The notes under the pieces were generated by a model. It ran no database searches, had not been told where the DNA came from, and worked only from the letters and a program-made list of their open reading frames with translations. Positions 43,209 to 51,764 of a stretch of 64,000 bases of DNA are shown piece after piece (within the stretch, counting starts at the first letter, position 1; every line of letters begins with the position of its first letter). The position numbers were made by a program, and so were the translations under genes. Source of the DNA: Anaerolineaceae bacterium (lineage in GTDB: Bacteria; Chloroflexota; Anaerolineae; Anaerolineales; UBA11657); contig BGOS01000027.1 of assembly GCA_003569365.1 (NCBI GenBank), positions 124,001 to 188,000 of the forward strand, read 5' to 3'.

Positions 43209-44173
43209 ACTTTTTCCTCTGCGCCTATATCCAGCAGCACCTTTAGCGTGCCGGGCTGCGCTGCGTGCGCAAACGCTGCCAACCCGTCTGCCAGTGCGTA
43301 ACGCGCATGTATCAGTGGCTCCACCTGCACGCGGCCGGTGGCCAGCAGCTGCAGCGCCGGCGCAAACGGGCCGCAGCGCGAACCTACCACCGTCAGCTCG
43401 TTCACCACAATTGGCGCGGCATCCAGCGTGAGGCTGCCGGCATAGGTGCTCTTTAGCACCAGCGTGCCGCGCGGCCGCAGCGCCTGCAGCGCCAGCGCAA
43501 ACCCCTGCGCGTTGCCGGTGCATTCCACCGCCATGTCAAATGAGTGCGGCTGCGCATCTGCTGCCGCGCAAACTTGCAGCCCGCGCGCTGCCAGCCACGC
43601 CAGCTGCACCGGCGCGCGGCCGCCCACCCACAGATCGCAGCCCGTGAGCGCCAGAGTTTGCGCAATCAAATGCCCGAGGCGCCCGGCACCCACCACCAGT
43701 ACGCGCTGGCGCAAATGGCGCGGCACCTGCGCTTCAATCTCCAAGGCAGCTGCCAGCGGCTCCGTGAATGTGGCTGCCGCGCTGGACACTTCGTCTGGCA
43801 CAACGTGCAGATTTGCGGCGGGCAGCGTCAGGTACTGCGCAAAGCAGCCATCACGCTGCACAATGCCCAGCACGGTGCGCTGCACACAGTGCGTGGGCTG
43901 GCTGCGCGTGCACTGCTCGCATGCGCCGCAGCTGGCATTGATCTCGCCGACCACGCGCCGGCCGCGCAGCTGCGCTGGCCCGCTTTCCACAATGCCAACA
44001 AACTCATGCCCAAGCACGCCGCAGTATGGGTAGTAGCCGCGCACCAGCTCCAGATCGGTGCTGCAGATGCCGGCGCACAATACGCGCACCAGTGCCTCGC
44101 CGGCTGGCGGCTCCGGTACTGGCACGTCAGTGCGCAGGCGCAGTTGCCGGTCTTGCAGCCAGAGAGCGCGCAT
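43205..44173 (-). CDS. Zinc-dependent medium-chain alcohol dehydrogenase
   Basis: 322 residues. MDR fold with catalytic zinc residues GICSTDLELVRGYYPYCGVL and GHEFVG, the structural zinc loop CGACEQCTRSQPTHC, and the coenzyme fold VLVVGAGRLGHLIAQTLAL. Related to L-threonine/sorbitol dehydrogenase-type enzymes, but the substrate cannot be assigned. The gene follows mutL on the same strand after 19 nt. It overlaps the Nudix gene tail to tail. Confidence 0.88.
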   Translation of the reverse strand: MRALWLQDRQLRLRTDVPVPEPPAGEALVRVLCAGICSTDLELVRGYYPYCGVLGHEFVGIVESGPAQLRGRRVVGEINASCGACEQCTRSQPTHCVQRTVLGIVQRDGCFAQYLTLPAANLHVVPDEVSSAAATFTEPLAAALEIEAQVPRHLRQRVLVVGAGRLGHLIAQTLALTGCDLWVGGRAPVQLAWLAARGLQVCAAADAQPHSFDMAVECTGNAQGFALALQALRPRGTLVLKSTYAGSLTLDAAPIVVNELTVVGSRCGPFAPALQLLATGRVQVEPLIHARYALADGLAAFAHAAQPGTLKVLLDIGAEEKV

Positions 44174-44192
44174 GCTTGCGGGCTGGCGGTTT

Positions 44193-45941
44193 TTACTTGC
44201 GCCCGAACTGGCGCTCCAGCACAGACACGCTTAAGTGAATCATGGTGGGGCGGCCGTGCGGGCAGGTGCGTGGCGCGCTGCAGGCCTCCAGCCCGCGCAC
44301 CAGCTGCTGCTGCTCGGCCGGCGATAGCGCCTGCCCCGCCTTCACGGAAGCGCGCTTGCATACGCGCGCAATAATGCGCCGCTCGCCAGCTTGCGCCAGC
44401 AGGCTTTCGTCCTCTTCCAGTTCATCGATGACGCTGCTCACGGCGCGCGTGGCATCCACCGGCCCCAGCACAGTGGGGATGGCGCGCACCAGAAAGGCGC
44501 TGGCACCGAACTCGCTGATATCAAACCCGAGCGCATTCAGCGTGCTGAGTTGCTGCCGCAGCAGGCTGGCAGCTGCCGGCGGGACTTCTACTGTGGCGGG
44601 CTGCAGCAGCGCTTGCGCGCTCACCTGTGCGTCCGCAGCTTGCGCCACGAACGCCTCGTACAACACGCGTTCGTGCGCAGCGTGCTGGTCAATCAGGTAC
44701 AGGCCGTCCGGGCCCTCTGCCACCACATACGCCAAGCCCACTTGGCCCAGCACGCGCAGCAACGGAATGCGCTCGAGGGCGGACAGCGCGCTTGTTTGTT
44801 CCGGCTGCGCAGCCGGCAGCGAGACCGGGTTTGTGGCTGCGCCGGCGTTTGGTTGCTGCGCACCGGCGCCGCTCCACACTTTCCAAGACCAGTCGCCCAG
44901 CCCGGGCTGCGGGCCGTTGCTCCACTCGCGCGGCGTGCCCGCAGCAACCGGCGCCTGCTGCAGCAGCGCGCTGCGCACAGCGCGCCCCACGGCGCGGAAG
45001 ATCGCATCCGGCGCGCGAAAGCGCACCTCGGCCTTGGCAGGGTGCACGTTCACGTCCACTTCCGCGGGCGGTACCTGCAGCTGCAGCATGACGGTGGGGT
45101 AGCGGCCGCCGGGCAGCAGTGTGTGATACGCCTGCAGCACGGCACTGGATAGCTGCTGGTCTTGCACCCAGCGTCCGTTCACAAAAAATGTGAGTTCGCG
45201 CCGGTTGGCGCGATGCTGCTCCGGCGGGCTCACAAAGCCGCGCACCTCAATGCCGTCTGCGGTTTGCGGCGCAATCTCCAGCAGCGCGCGCGCCAGCTCG
45301 GCGCCGTACGCTGCCAGCAGCGCCTCGCGCGCTGCGCCGCCGCCGGTTGCCTGAAAAACCTCGCGCCCGTCAAACTGCAGCGTGAAGCGCACCAGCGGGT
45401 AAGCCAGTGCGTAGCGCGCCAGCAAGCGCGCCATGTGCGTGCGCTCGGAGGTTTCAGACTTGAGGAACTTAAGGCGCGCCGGCATGTTGAAGAATAAATT
45501 CTCGACGGCGATTACGGTGCCGGGTGGCGCGCCGATGCCTTCGCGCGCCAGCAGCTGGCCGGCATCCATGCGCAGCTGCGTGCCGGTCGCCTCTGTGCGC
45601 GCGCGTGTTATCGCGCGCACGCGGCTGACGGCGGCAATTGCGGCCAGCGCTTCGCCGCGAAAGCCCAGCGACATGATTTGCGAGAGGTCAGCAGCGTTGC
45701 GCAGCTTGGAGGTGGCGTGGCGCGCAAACGCCAGCTCCACCTCGGCCGCGCAAATGCCCGCGCCATCATCGGACACGCGGATCAGGCTGCGGCCGCCGCC
45801 TTCCACCTCCACGCGAATGCTGTGCGCGCCGGCATCGAGCGCGTTCTCCAGCAGCTCTTTCACCACGGACGTGGGGCGTTCCACCACCTCGCCCGCTGCA
45901 ATTTGCGAGATCACTGCTTCTGCCAAAACTGCAATTGCCAT
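44193..45941 (-). CDS. mutL: DNA mismatch repair protein MutL
   Basis: 582 residues. The GHKL ATPase motifs are intact: ELLENALDAGAHSI (catalytic Glu), DDGAGI, HATSKL and GFRGEALAAIAAVS. The C-terminal dimerisation domain contains LIDQHAAHERVLYEAF, the DQHA(x)2E(x)4E metal motif, and CPHGRPT at the end, so this is the endonuclease type of MutL that nicks DNA itself and needs no MutH. The linker (~340-390) is Pro/Gln/Ala-rich. mutS is not in the window. The alcohol dehydrogenase follows on the same strand. Confidence 0.96.
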   Translation of the reverse strand: MAIAVLAEAVISQIAAGEVVERPTSVVKELLENALDAGAHSIRVEVEGGGRSLIRVSDDGAGICAAEVELAFARHATSKLRNAADLSQIMSLGFRGEALAAIAAVSRVRAITRARTEATGTQLRMDAGQLLAREGIGAPPGTVIAVENLFFNMPARLKFLKSETSERTHMARLLARYALAYPLVRFTLQFDGREVFQATGGGAAREALLAAYGAELARALLEIAPQTADGIEVRGFVSPPEQHRANRRELTFFVNGRWVQDQQLSSAVLQAYHTLLPGGRYPTVMLQLQVPPAEVDVNVHPAKAEVRFRAPDAIFRAVGRAVRSALLQQAPVAAGTPREWSNGPQPGLGDWSWKVWSGAGAQQPNAGAATNPVSLPAAQPEQTSALSALERIPLLRVLGQVGLAYVVAEGPDGLYLIDQHAAHERVLYEAFVAQAADAQVSAQALLQPATVEVPPAAASLLRQQLSTLNALGFDISEFGASAFLVRAIPTVLGPVDATRAVSSVIDELEEDESLLAQAGERRIIARVCKRASVKAGQALSPAEQQQLVRGLEACSAPRTCPHGRPTMIHLSVSVLERQFGRK

Positions 45942-46055
45942 GCGCCGATTCTACATCCCGGCGCCCTCTGCTAGGCGCTCGGAATGCGGGCGGTATACTC
46001 GCAACGCGATTGCGCAACCCAGCCGTTTGCGCGCTTCAAAAGTTAATTACAAACG

Positions 46056-46367
46056 ATGCCTGATTTCCTGCTCCCGCTGCTGGCGCGCAATTGGAACCTG
46101 GTTCTTTTGCTCGCGATCTCGCATGTGGTGATTCTGTATGCCTGGCTGCGTGCCGAGCGCAAAGGCCGCTGGCTTTCAGTGTTCTTTTTGGTACTGCCCA
46201 TGTGGTATCTAATGTACCGGCTGGCGCGCTGGCGCCTGCAACTGCCGGAGCTTGCAATTTCCTTTGGCCTCGGCGGCAGCGTGTACCTGCTCTGGCATTT
46301 GCTGTACCTGCGCAAAATTCCGCTGCCCAACAGCGACAATATCCAAGTTTGGGGACAGGAGAGTTGA
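46056..46367 (+). CDS. Small membrane protein upstream of the S41-like lipoprotein
   Basis: 103 residues with hydrophobic segments NLVLLLAISHVVILYAWL, LSVFFLVLPMWYLMYRLA and FGLGGSVYLLWHLLYL. The family was not recognised. Its TGA overlaps the TTG of the downstream lipoprotein gene (46364-46367), implying coupled translation and perhaps a shared membrane-associated function. The divergent neighbour is mutL. Confidence 0.65.
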   Translation: MPDFLLPLLARNWNLVLLLAISHVVILYAWLRAERKGRWLSVFFLVLPMWYLMYRLARWRLQLPELAISFGLGGSVYLLWHLLYLRKIPLPNSDNIQVWGQES

Positions 46368-49033
46368 CGGCGCGCCCGGCGGGCGGCGGGCAGCGCGCCG
46401 GATGGCTGCCCGTGCTGTTGGCGCTTCTGCTGGCGAGCTGTGGCGGTTATGGCGGCCCGGCCCTATTTGTCCCGCCGTCAGATGCACAGTTGCAAGCAAC
46501 CAGTGCGGCAGCAGCTCCAGACGGGCAGCTGCCCGGCGTGGCTGCCACTCCAAACCGCAACGAGCCGGTCAAGATTACCGGCATTGCCGAAATCACATTC
46601 CCGCTTTTTGAAAGCTATATCGTTGAGCCGTTTGTGCTCCTAGAGGACGAAGCCGGCTTTGTTAGCCGTAATTATGAGTTTGAGCTGGCGCCGGAAAAGC
46701 AGGTGATGGGCCCGCTTCGCAAAGGTCGTGACGGCCAATATCACTACACCCTGCATCTGCCGGCGCAGCCGGTGGGGACGCTGGTGGATGTGAGCCGCAG
46801 TGGCCGGGCGCAAGTGATGGTGTTTGCAGTTGCGGTGCAGGCCAATTTGATCGGCGATCCGTTTTTGGACCGCTCTGAGTATCGCGGCTGGTCCACCACC
46901 TGGAGCTCCGCCCGCATTGACAGCGAGAACCAGGACGAAATCAAGGGTGGTGCGCTGCTTGTTTGGGCGCCAGACAGCGCACAGGAATTCCCGGCCGGGT
47001 TTGGCAGCGACGGATTGCTGTTCACAAGTGATGACCCGCTGGCACCCGTCCCGGCAGGTTACACGATCATCGACATGGAACAGCAGCCCTTCCGCTTTTA
47101 CAAGGAAGCCAATCCGCAGCTAACACTTTATGAAGGCGATGTGGCGGTAAAAGACTACAGCAGCATGACTTATACGGAAGCGTTTGATGCGCTGATTAAA
47201 AAAGCGCGCGTCGAATATCCGTTCACCGAAGCGAAGGCGGTCGATTGGGATGCGATCTACGCCGGCCTCGCGCCGCGCGTTGCGGCTGCCGAACTGAAAG
47301 CGGACCCGCTCGGGTTTTACCTTGCAATCCGGGACTTCACTTGGGCGATACCGGACGGGCACATTGGAGCGAGCGGCGATGACGGTGGGCGGTTTATGGC
47401 GGAGGTGGGCGGCGGCGTGGGCCTCGGGCTGACGCAGCTGGACAACGGCAGCGTGATCGCGGGCTATGTCACGGACGTAAGCGCTGCTGCGCGGGCTGGT
47501 ATTTTGCGCGGCGCGGAAATTTTTGAGTACGGTGACAAGCCGGTTGCCGTCGCTGCTGCCGCAGTCATTCCGTGGTCGAGCCCGTTTTCCACAGCGCACA
47601 CGCGCAGTTTGCAGCAGTTCCGCTATCTCACGCGTGGTGCATTGGGTTCCAACGTGGCTGTTGTTTGGCGCAACCCGGGCGCCGACGAGAAGCAGGCTGC
47701 GGTTCTGGTGTACGGCGACGAGCGCGATTCATTCTATGCGTTGTCCTTTAATAATGGTGTTGAACGCGGGGCGCCGCCAGTTACCTACCGCGTGATCCCC
47801 GGAGCAGATCTGCCGGCCGGCGGCGTGCCGTTTGCTTCGACAAAGTCCGGGGTGCAAATAGATGCGCGCCAGACCGGCATTGGCTACATTAAGATCTCTG
47901 ACCTTGCGGATGACCTGAACCTGACGGTGCGTTTATTTGCGCGGGCAGTGAGCTTTTTCAGGGATGAAGAAGTGCCTGCGATCATCGTGGATTTGCGCCA
48001 AAACAGCGGGGGCAGCCCGATGGGTGCCGGTTTGGCATCGTACTTCACCAAGGACGAGGTTGAGCTGTCACGCAGCTATTACTATAGTGAGCGCACTGGC
48101 AAGTTTGAAACTTACGGCCCGCCGGCCACAATTGAGCCGGACGCAGCATTGTTTTACCCCGGCAGATTGGTGGTGCTGGTGGGGCCAGCCTGTGCCAGTG
48201 CCTGCGAGGATGTGGCGTGGGTGCTGCGCCAGCTCCCGCAAACCATTGTGCTGGGGCAGTATCCCAGTGCCGGAATGATGGGCGAGGTGGGCCGCGGCCA
48301 ATACCAGCTGCCGGCAGACATCCAGTTTCAGATTCCCACCGGCATGGACCGGGACATGCAAGGGGAAATTCTGATTGAGGGCGTCGGCGTTGTGCCGGAC
48401 TTTAGAGTGCCGGTAGACATGGCAAGTGCGCTTTCCGGAAGGGATGCGGTGCTGGATGGCGCGCTGGAAGCGCTGACACTGCGGCCGCGCCTTAGGCGGG
48501 CGCTGGATGTCAGAGACAAGCTGCAAGCGCAAACTAAATCCAGCGGTTCAGAAGCGGGTGGCACACAAATGTTGCTGCCGGGTGCTGCGCCAATCGAAAT
48601 CTATTCCGCTAAGCCGGACAGCGCGTGGTGGCAGGCGCTGGCAGATGCGCAGGCAAACGCCGTGCTCCGCGCGGGTGAATCGCAGAGCGTGGCGGTGCGG
48701 CTGCAGGACAAAGATGATGAAGTGCTGTGGGCGTATGGCTGGTGCGCTGCGGATGATGCAACCCTGGCCGCCAACTGGGGGCAAATTAGTGCGCGTTTTG
48801 TTGTCGAAGGGTTGGAAGTATCCGCGGCCAATTTGTTCACAGCGGAGCATGCGGTGAATGGCGGAGTCTGCCGCGCCGCTTTTGCTGCGCTGGGCAACTT
48901 TCCCGGTGGTACCCACGACCTGTCCGTAGAAGTTAATTTTGCCGCGCCGGTGCGGGCCGGGCAGCGCATTTATGCAGCTGGCTTGCGCACCTACACCCAC
49001 ATTGTGACCGCCCCGCAGATTTCTAACAACTAG
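46364..49033 (+). CDS. S41-peptidase-like lipoprotein
   Basis: 889 residues from the TTG at 46364, which follows GGAGAG and gives a lipoprotein signal ending LLASC. A PDZ-like segment sits at ~360-420 (VGLGLTQLDNGSVIAGYVTD, AARAGILRGAEIFEYGD). The S41 core has GYIKISDLADDLNLT, IVDLRQNSGGSP and GPACASACEDVAW (nucleophile Ser). The Lys that serves as base in CtpA-type proteases is missing at its usual place, where LGQYPSAGMMGEVGRG is found instead, so catalysis may follow another mechanism or be lost. The N-terminal ~300 and C-terminal ~180 residues are extra domains not recognised. A genuine CtpA follows 33 nt downstream. Confidence 0.8.
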   Translation: MTARPAGGGQRAGWLPVLLALLLASCGGYGGPALFVPPSDAQLQATSAAAAPDGQLPGVAATPNRNEPVKITGIAEITFPLFESYIVEPFVLLEDEAGFVSRNYEFELAPEKQVMGPLRKGRDGQYHYTLHLPAQPVGTLVDVSRSGRAQVMVFAVAVQANLIGDPFLDRSEYRGWSTTWSSARIDSENQDEIKGGALLVWAPDSAQEFPAGFGSDGLLFTSDDPLAPVPAGYTIIDMEQQPFRFYKEANPQLTLYEGDVAVKDYSSMTYTEAFDALIKKARVEYPFTEAKAVDWDAIYAGLAPRVAAAELKADPLGFYLAIRDFTWAIPDGHIGASGDDGGRFMAEVGGGVGLGLTQLDNGSVIAGYVTDVSAAARAGILRGAEIFEYGDKPVAVAAAAVIPWSSPFSTAHTRSLQQFRYLTRGALGSNVAVVWRNPGADEKQAAVLVYGDERDSFYALSFNNGVERGAPPVTYRVIPGADLPAGGVPFASTKSGVQIDARQTGIGYIKISDLADDLNLTVRLFARAVSFFRDEEVPAIIVDLRQNSGGSPMGAGLASYFTKDEVELSRSYYYSERTGKFETYGPPATIEPDAALFYPGRLVVLVGPACASACEDVAWVLRQLPQTIVLGQYPSAGMMGEVGRGQYQLPADIQFQIPTGMDRDMQGEILIEGVGVVPDFRVPVDMASALSGRDAVLDGALEALTLRPRLRRALDVRDKLQAQTKSSGSEAGGTQMLLPGAAPIEIYSAKPDSAWWQALADAQANAVLRAGESQSVAVRLQDKDDEVLWAYGWCAADDATLAANWGQISARFVVEGLEVSAANLFTAEHAVNGGVCRAAFAALGNFPGGTHDLSVEVNFAAPVRAGQRIYAAGLRTYTHIVTAPQISNN

Positions 49034-49066
49034 TGCGCAGCGCGCACCCGGAGACTAATCGCAGCC

Positions 49067-50332
49067 ATGTTTGACAAAATTTCGCGCGCAACGCTGGCAC
49101 TGCTCGGCGCCCTGTTTGTGGGCGCCGGCGTCTTCAGCGTTGGGTTTGTAACCGGCAGCCGCTACAACACGCTGCTGCCGGCTGTGCTGCAGCCTGCTGC
49201 GCCCGCCGCAGACGCAGTTGTGCCGGTGGACAAAATTACGGTGACGCCCGCGCAGGGCGCCACGCCCGAAGAATTGCAAACCGCCTTCAAGCCGTTTTGG
49301 GAAACTTGGGAACTGCTGCAAAAGAACTTTGTAGACCGGCCGCTGGACACCACCCAGCTTGTGAACGGCGCCATTCAAGGCATGATGCGCGCCACCGGCG
49401 ACCGCAACACCAGCTACATGACGCCGGCTGAGCAGTCGGTGATGCAGGGCGACATGTCCGGCGAACTGGAAGGCATTGGCGCGGAGGTGGATGGCAGCGG
49501 CGACCTCATGCGCATTGTGGCGCCGATGAAGGGATCACCGGCCGAGGCTGCCGGCGTGCGCGCCGGTGACTTGATTTTGGAAGTTGATGGCGTAGACATG
49601 GCCGGGCTGGACAGCAGCACTGTCATCAGCAAAGTGCGCGGCAAGGCTGGCACCAAGGTAAAACTGCTGCTGAAGCGCGAGGGTGCCTCTGCGCCTGTGG
49701 AAGTTGAAATCACGCGCTACAAAATCACCATTCCAATGGTGGAGGGCAAGCTGCTCACCAGTGGCGTGGCCTACGTGGAGATTAATCAGTTTGGCAGCGC
49801 TGTGGAAGTTGCGCTGCGCGAAAAACTTAAGCAGCTGCTGGCTCAGAACCCGCCCGGCCTGATTATCGATTTGCGCAATAATCCGGGCGGCTATTTGGAT
49901 GCGGGTGTGGCAGTGGCGTCGGAGCTGGTGGCTGACAGCCCGGTGATGGTTGAGCGCATCGGCGACGGCAGCGAAATAGAGTATCCCGCACTGCCCGGCG
50001 GGCTGGCCACCAAAATCAAACTGGTGGTGCTGATCAACGCCGGCAGTGCCAGCGCGTCGGAAATTGTTGCGGGCGCAGTGCAAGACTACAAACGCGGCCT
50101 GCTGGTGGGCGAAAAATCTTATGGCAAGGGCACCGTGCAAACGTGGCTGGATCTTTCCGACGGCGGCGGCGCGGTGCGCATCACGTTTGCGCGCTGGCTG
50201 ACGCCCAAGAAGCGCTCAGTGGACCACAAGGGCTTGCTGCCGGATGTTTTGGTGCCGCTGACCGAGGCGGACCAGTCCGCCGGCCTCGACCCGCAGCTGG
50301 CGGCTGCCGAAGCCGTGCTGCTGCAGCCGTAA
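49067..50332 (+). CDS. ctpA: C-terminal processing peptidase CtpA (S41A)
   Basis: 421 residues. An N-terminal membrane anchor (LALLGALFVGAGVFSVGFV), a PDZ domain (~145-225, SPAEAAGVRAGDLILEVDGV) and the S41 core with VAYVEINQFGSA and LRNNPGGYLDAGVAVASELV. The nucleophile Ser is in NAGSASASEIVAGA and the catalytic Lys in GEKSYGKGTVQ. Complete and typical in length. It acts at the cell envelope, trimming exposed C-termini. It is in tandem with the larger S41-like lipoprotein; a YugP-like protease follows. Confidence 0.94.
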   Translation: MFDKISRATLALLGALFVGAGVFSVGFVTGSRYNTLLPAVLQPAAPAADAVVPVDKITVTPAQGATPEELQTAFKPFWETWELLQKNFVDRPLDTTQLVNGAIQGMMRATGDRNTSYMTPAEQSVMQGDMSGELEGIGAEVDGSGDLMRIVAPMKGSPAEAAGVRAGDLILEVDGVDMAGLDSSTVISKVRGKAGTKVKLLLKREGASAPVEVEITRYKITIPMVEGKLLTSGVAYVEINQFGSAVEVALREKLKQLLAQNPPGLIIDLRNNPGGYLDAGVAVASELVADSPVMVERIGDGSEIEYPALPGGLATKIKLVVLINAGSASASEIVAGAVQDYKRGLLVGEKSYGKGTVQTWLDLSDGGGAVRITFARWLTPKKRSVDHKGLLPDVLVPLTEADQSAGLDPQLAAAEAVLLQP

Positions 50333-50429
50333 GGCGGTCTTACGCAACGCAAATATTCCGGCGTGATACTCCGGCGCATGGGCGGTAAATTTCACAGCCG
50401 CGCAACTTTAGGACCACAGGACACAGCGC

Positions 50430-51143
50430 ATGTTTTTTGACCCCTTGTATTTTATTTTTGTGGGGCCGGCAATGTTGCTGGCAATGTATGCTAACAGCCG
50501 CGTGAAAGCAGCGTTTGCACGCTGGCACCAGGTGGGCAACGTGCGCCGGCTGACCGGCGAGCAGGTGGCGCTGGCGCTGATAAAAAGCAGCGGGCTGCGG
50601 GAAGTGCGCCTTACGAGCGCAGCGCCGGACAACGACCATTACGATCCGCGCGACCGTTCGCTGGCGCTCTCGCCGGCGGTTGGCAATGCATCCTCCGTGG
50701 CGGCGATGGCAGTGGCGGCGCATGAGATTGGCCATGCACTGCAGGACAGCGAAGCCTATGCCCCGCTGCGCATGCGCAGTGCATTGGTTCCGGTTTCCAA
50801 CTACGGCAGCCAGCTTGGCACCTATATGATTTTTGGCGGCATGCTGCTGGCGGGATTTGGGGGCGGCAGCCTGGGGTTGCCAGTAGCCTGGCTGGGCTTG
50901 GCTTTGTTTGCAGTGGGCAGCGTGGTCTCGCTGGTGACACTGCCGGTGGAGTTTGATGCCAGCCGGCGGGCGCTGGTGGTGCTTGCCAACAGCGGGCTGA
51001 TTGCAAACGATGAGGAACAAGCGGGAGTGAAGGCGGTGCTGAATGCGGCTGCGCTCACTTATGTGGCAGCCGCGGGAGCTGCAATTGCCACAGTCGCATA
51101 TTATGGATTCCGGTTGATGCGCCTGTACGGCCGGCGCGAGTAG
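50430..51143 (+). CDS. YugP-like membrane zinc metallopeptidase
   Basis: 237 residues. An N-terminal helix (DPLYFIFVGPAMLLAMYA), a zinc site in VAAHEIGHALQD with the flanking DRSLALSPAVGNASSVAAM, and two or three C-terminal transmembrane helices (YMIFGGMLLAGFGGGSLGL, LALFAVGSVVSLVTLPVEFD). This is the layout of the YugP/DUF family of neutral zinc metallopeptidases. The Glu in PVEFDAS is the likely third zinc ligand. Substrate unknown. It lies downstream of ctpA and adds to a protease cluster at the membrane. Confidence 0.9.
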   Translation: MFFDPLYFIFVGPAMLLAMYANSRVKAAFARWHQVGNVRRLTGEQVALALIKSSGLREVRLTSAAPDNDHYDPRDRSLALSPAVGNASSVAAMAVAAHEIGHALQDSEAYAPLRMRSALVPVSNYGSQLGTYMIFGGMLLAGFGGGSLGLPVAWLGLALFAVGSVVSLVTLPVEFDASRRALVVLANSGLIANDEEQAGVKAVLNAAALTYVAAAGAAIATVAYYGFRLMRLYGRRE

Positions 51144-51263
51144 CCCGCACCGGCGCGTTGATTAAACAGATTGCGCCCGCAACTTGCGGGCGCTTTTATT
51201 TTGCCGCTGCGCTCCGGTGTGGCAGCCGGGCGGGCAGGCTGTGGATGGGGCGGTTACCCGGCA

Positions 51264-51764
51264 TCAGACGATTACCAGCAGCAGTGTGTTTTGCTCTACG
51301 CTTTGGCCGGCCTGCGCCCGCACGCGTTGCACTGTGCCAGCACGCGGCGCGCGCAACTCATTCTGCATCTTCATAGATTCGAGCACAAGCAGCAAGTCGC
51401 CTTTTTCCACCAGCTGTTCGTTAGCCACTGGCACGCTTACCACCAGCCCCGGCATCGGTGCCTTTAGAAAAAACTCGCGGCCGCCGGCTGCCACTTGCAT
51501 CCCGCCCAGCTGCGCGAGGCGCTGTGTGCGTTCATCTGCCACGGTCACTGTGTAGCGGTCGCCGTGGTGCAGCACCTGCCAGCCATCTTCATCGACCTCA
51601 ATGTGGGCCTCGTGCGATCCGCCATCCAGCAGCAGCGAGTACAACGGCTGGTGGCTCACGGATTCGAAGTCCACCGAAAAGACCTCGCCATCCACCGTGA
51701 TCTGATGCGCGCTGTTAATCTCGATCTGGTAGGTGATGCCGTTGACGGAGGTGGTGTATTTCAT
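51264..51764 (-). CDS. Biotin carboxyl carrier protein of an acyl-CoA carboxylase
   Basis: 166 residues. The C-terminal biotinyl domain contains LVLESMKMQNELRAP, with the biotin-accepting Lys in SMKM (the more usual form is AMKM). The domain is preceded by KAPMPGLVVSVPVANEQLVE. The N-terminal ~90 residues (ITYQIEINSAHQITVDGEVF) form the beta-barrel-like segment seen in propionyl- and acetyl-CoA carboxylase alpha-chain BT regions. Its ATG overlaps the stop of the biotin carboxylase (ATGA, 51761-51764), so the two are coupled. Last gene of the carboxylase operon. Confidence 0.92.
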   Translation of the reverse strand: MKYTTSVNGITYQIEINSAHQITVDGEVFSVDFESVSHQPLYSLLLDGGSHEAHIEVDEDGWQVLHHGDRYTVTVADERTQRLAQLGGMQVAAGGREFFLKAPMPGLVVSVPVANEQLVEKGDLLLVLESMKMQNELRAPRAGTVQRVRAQAGQSVEQNTLLLVIV

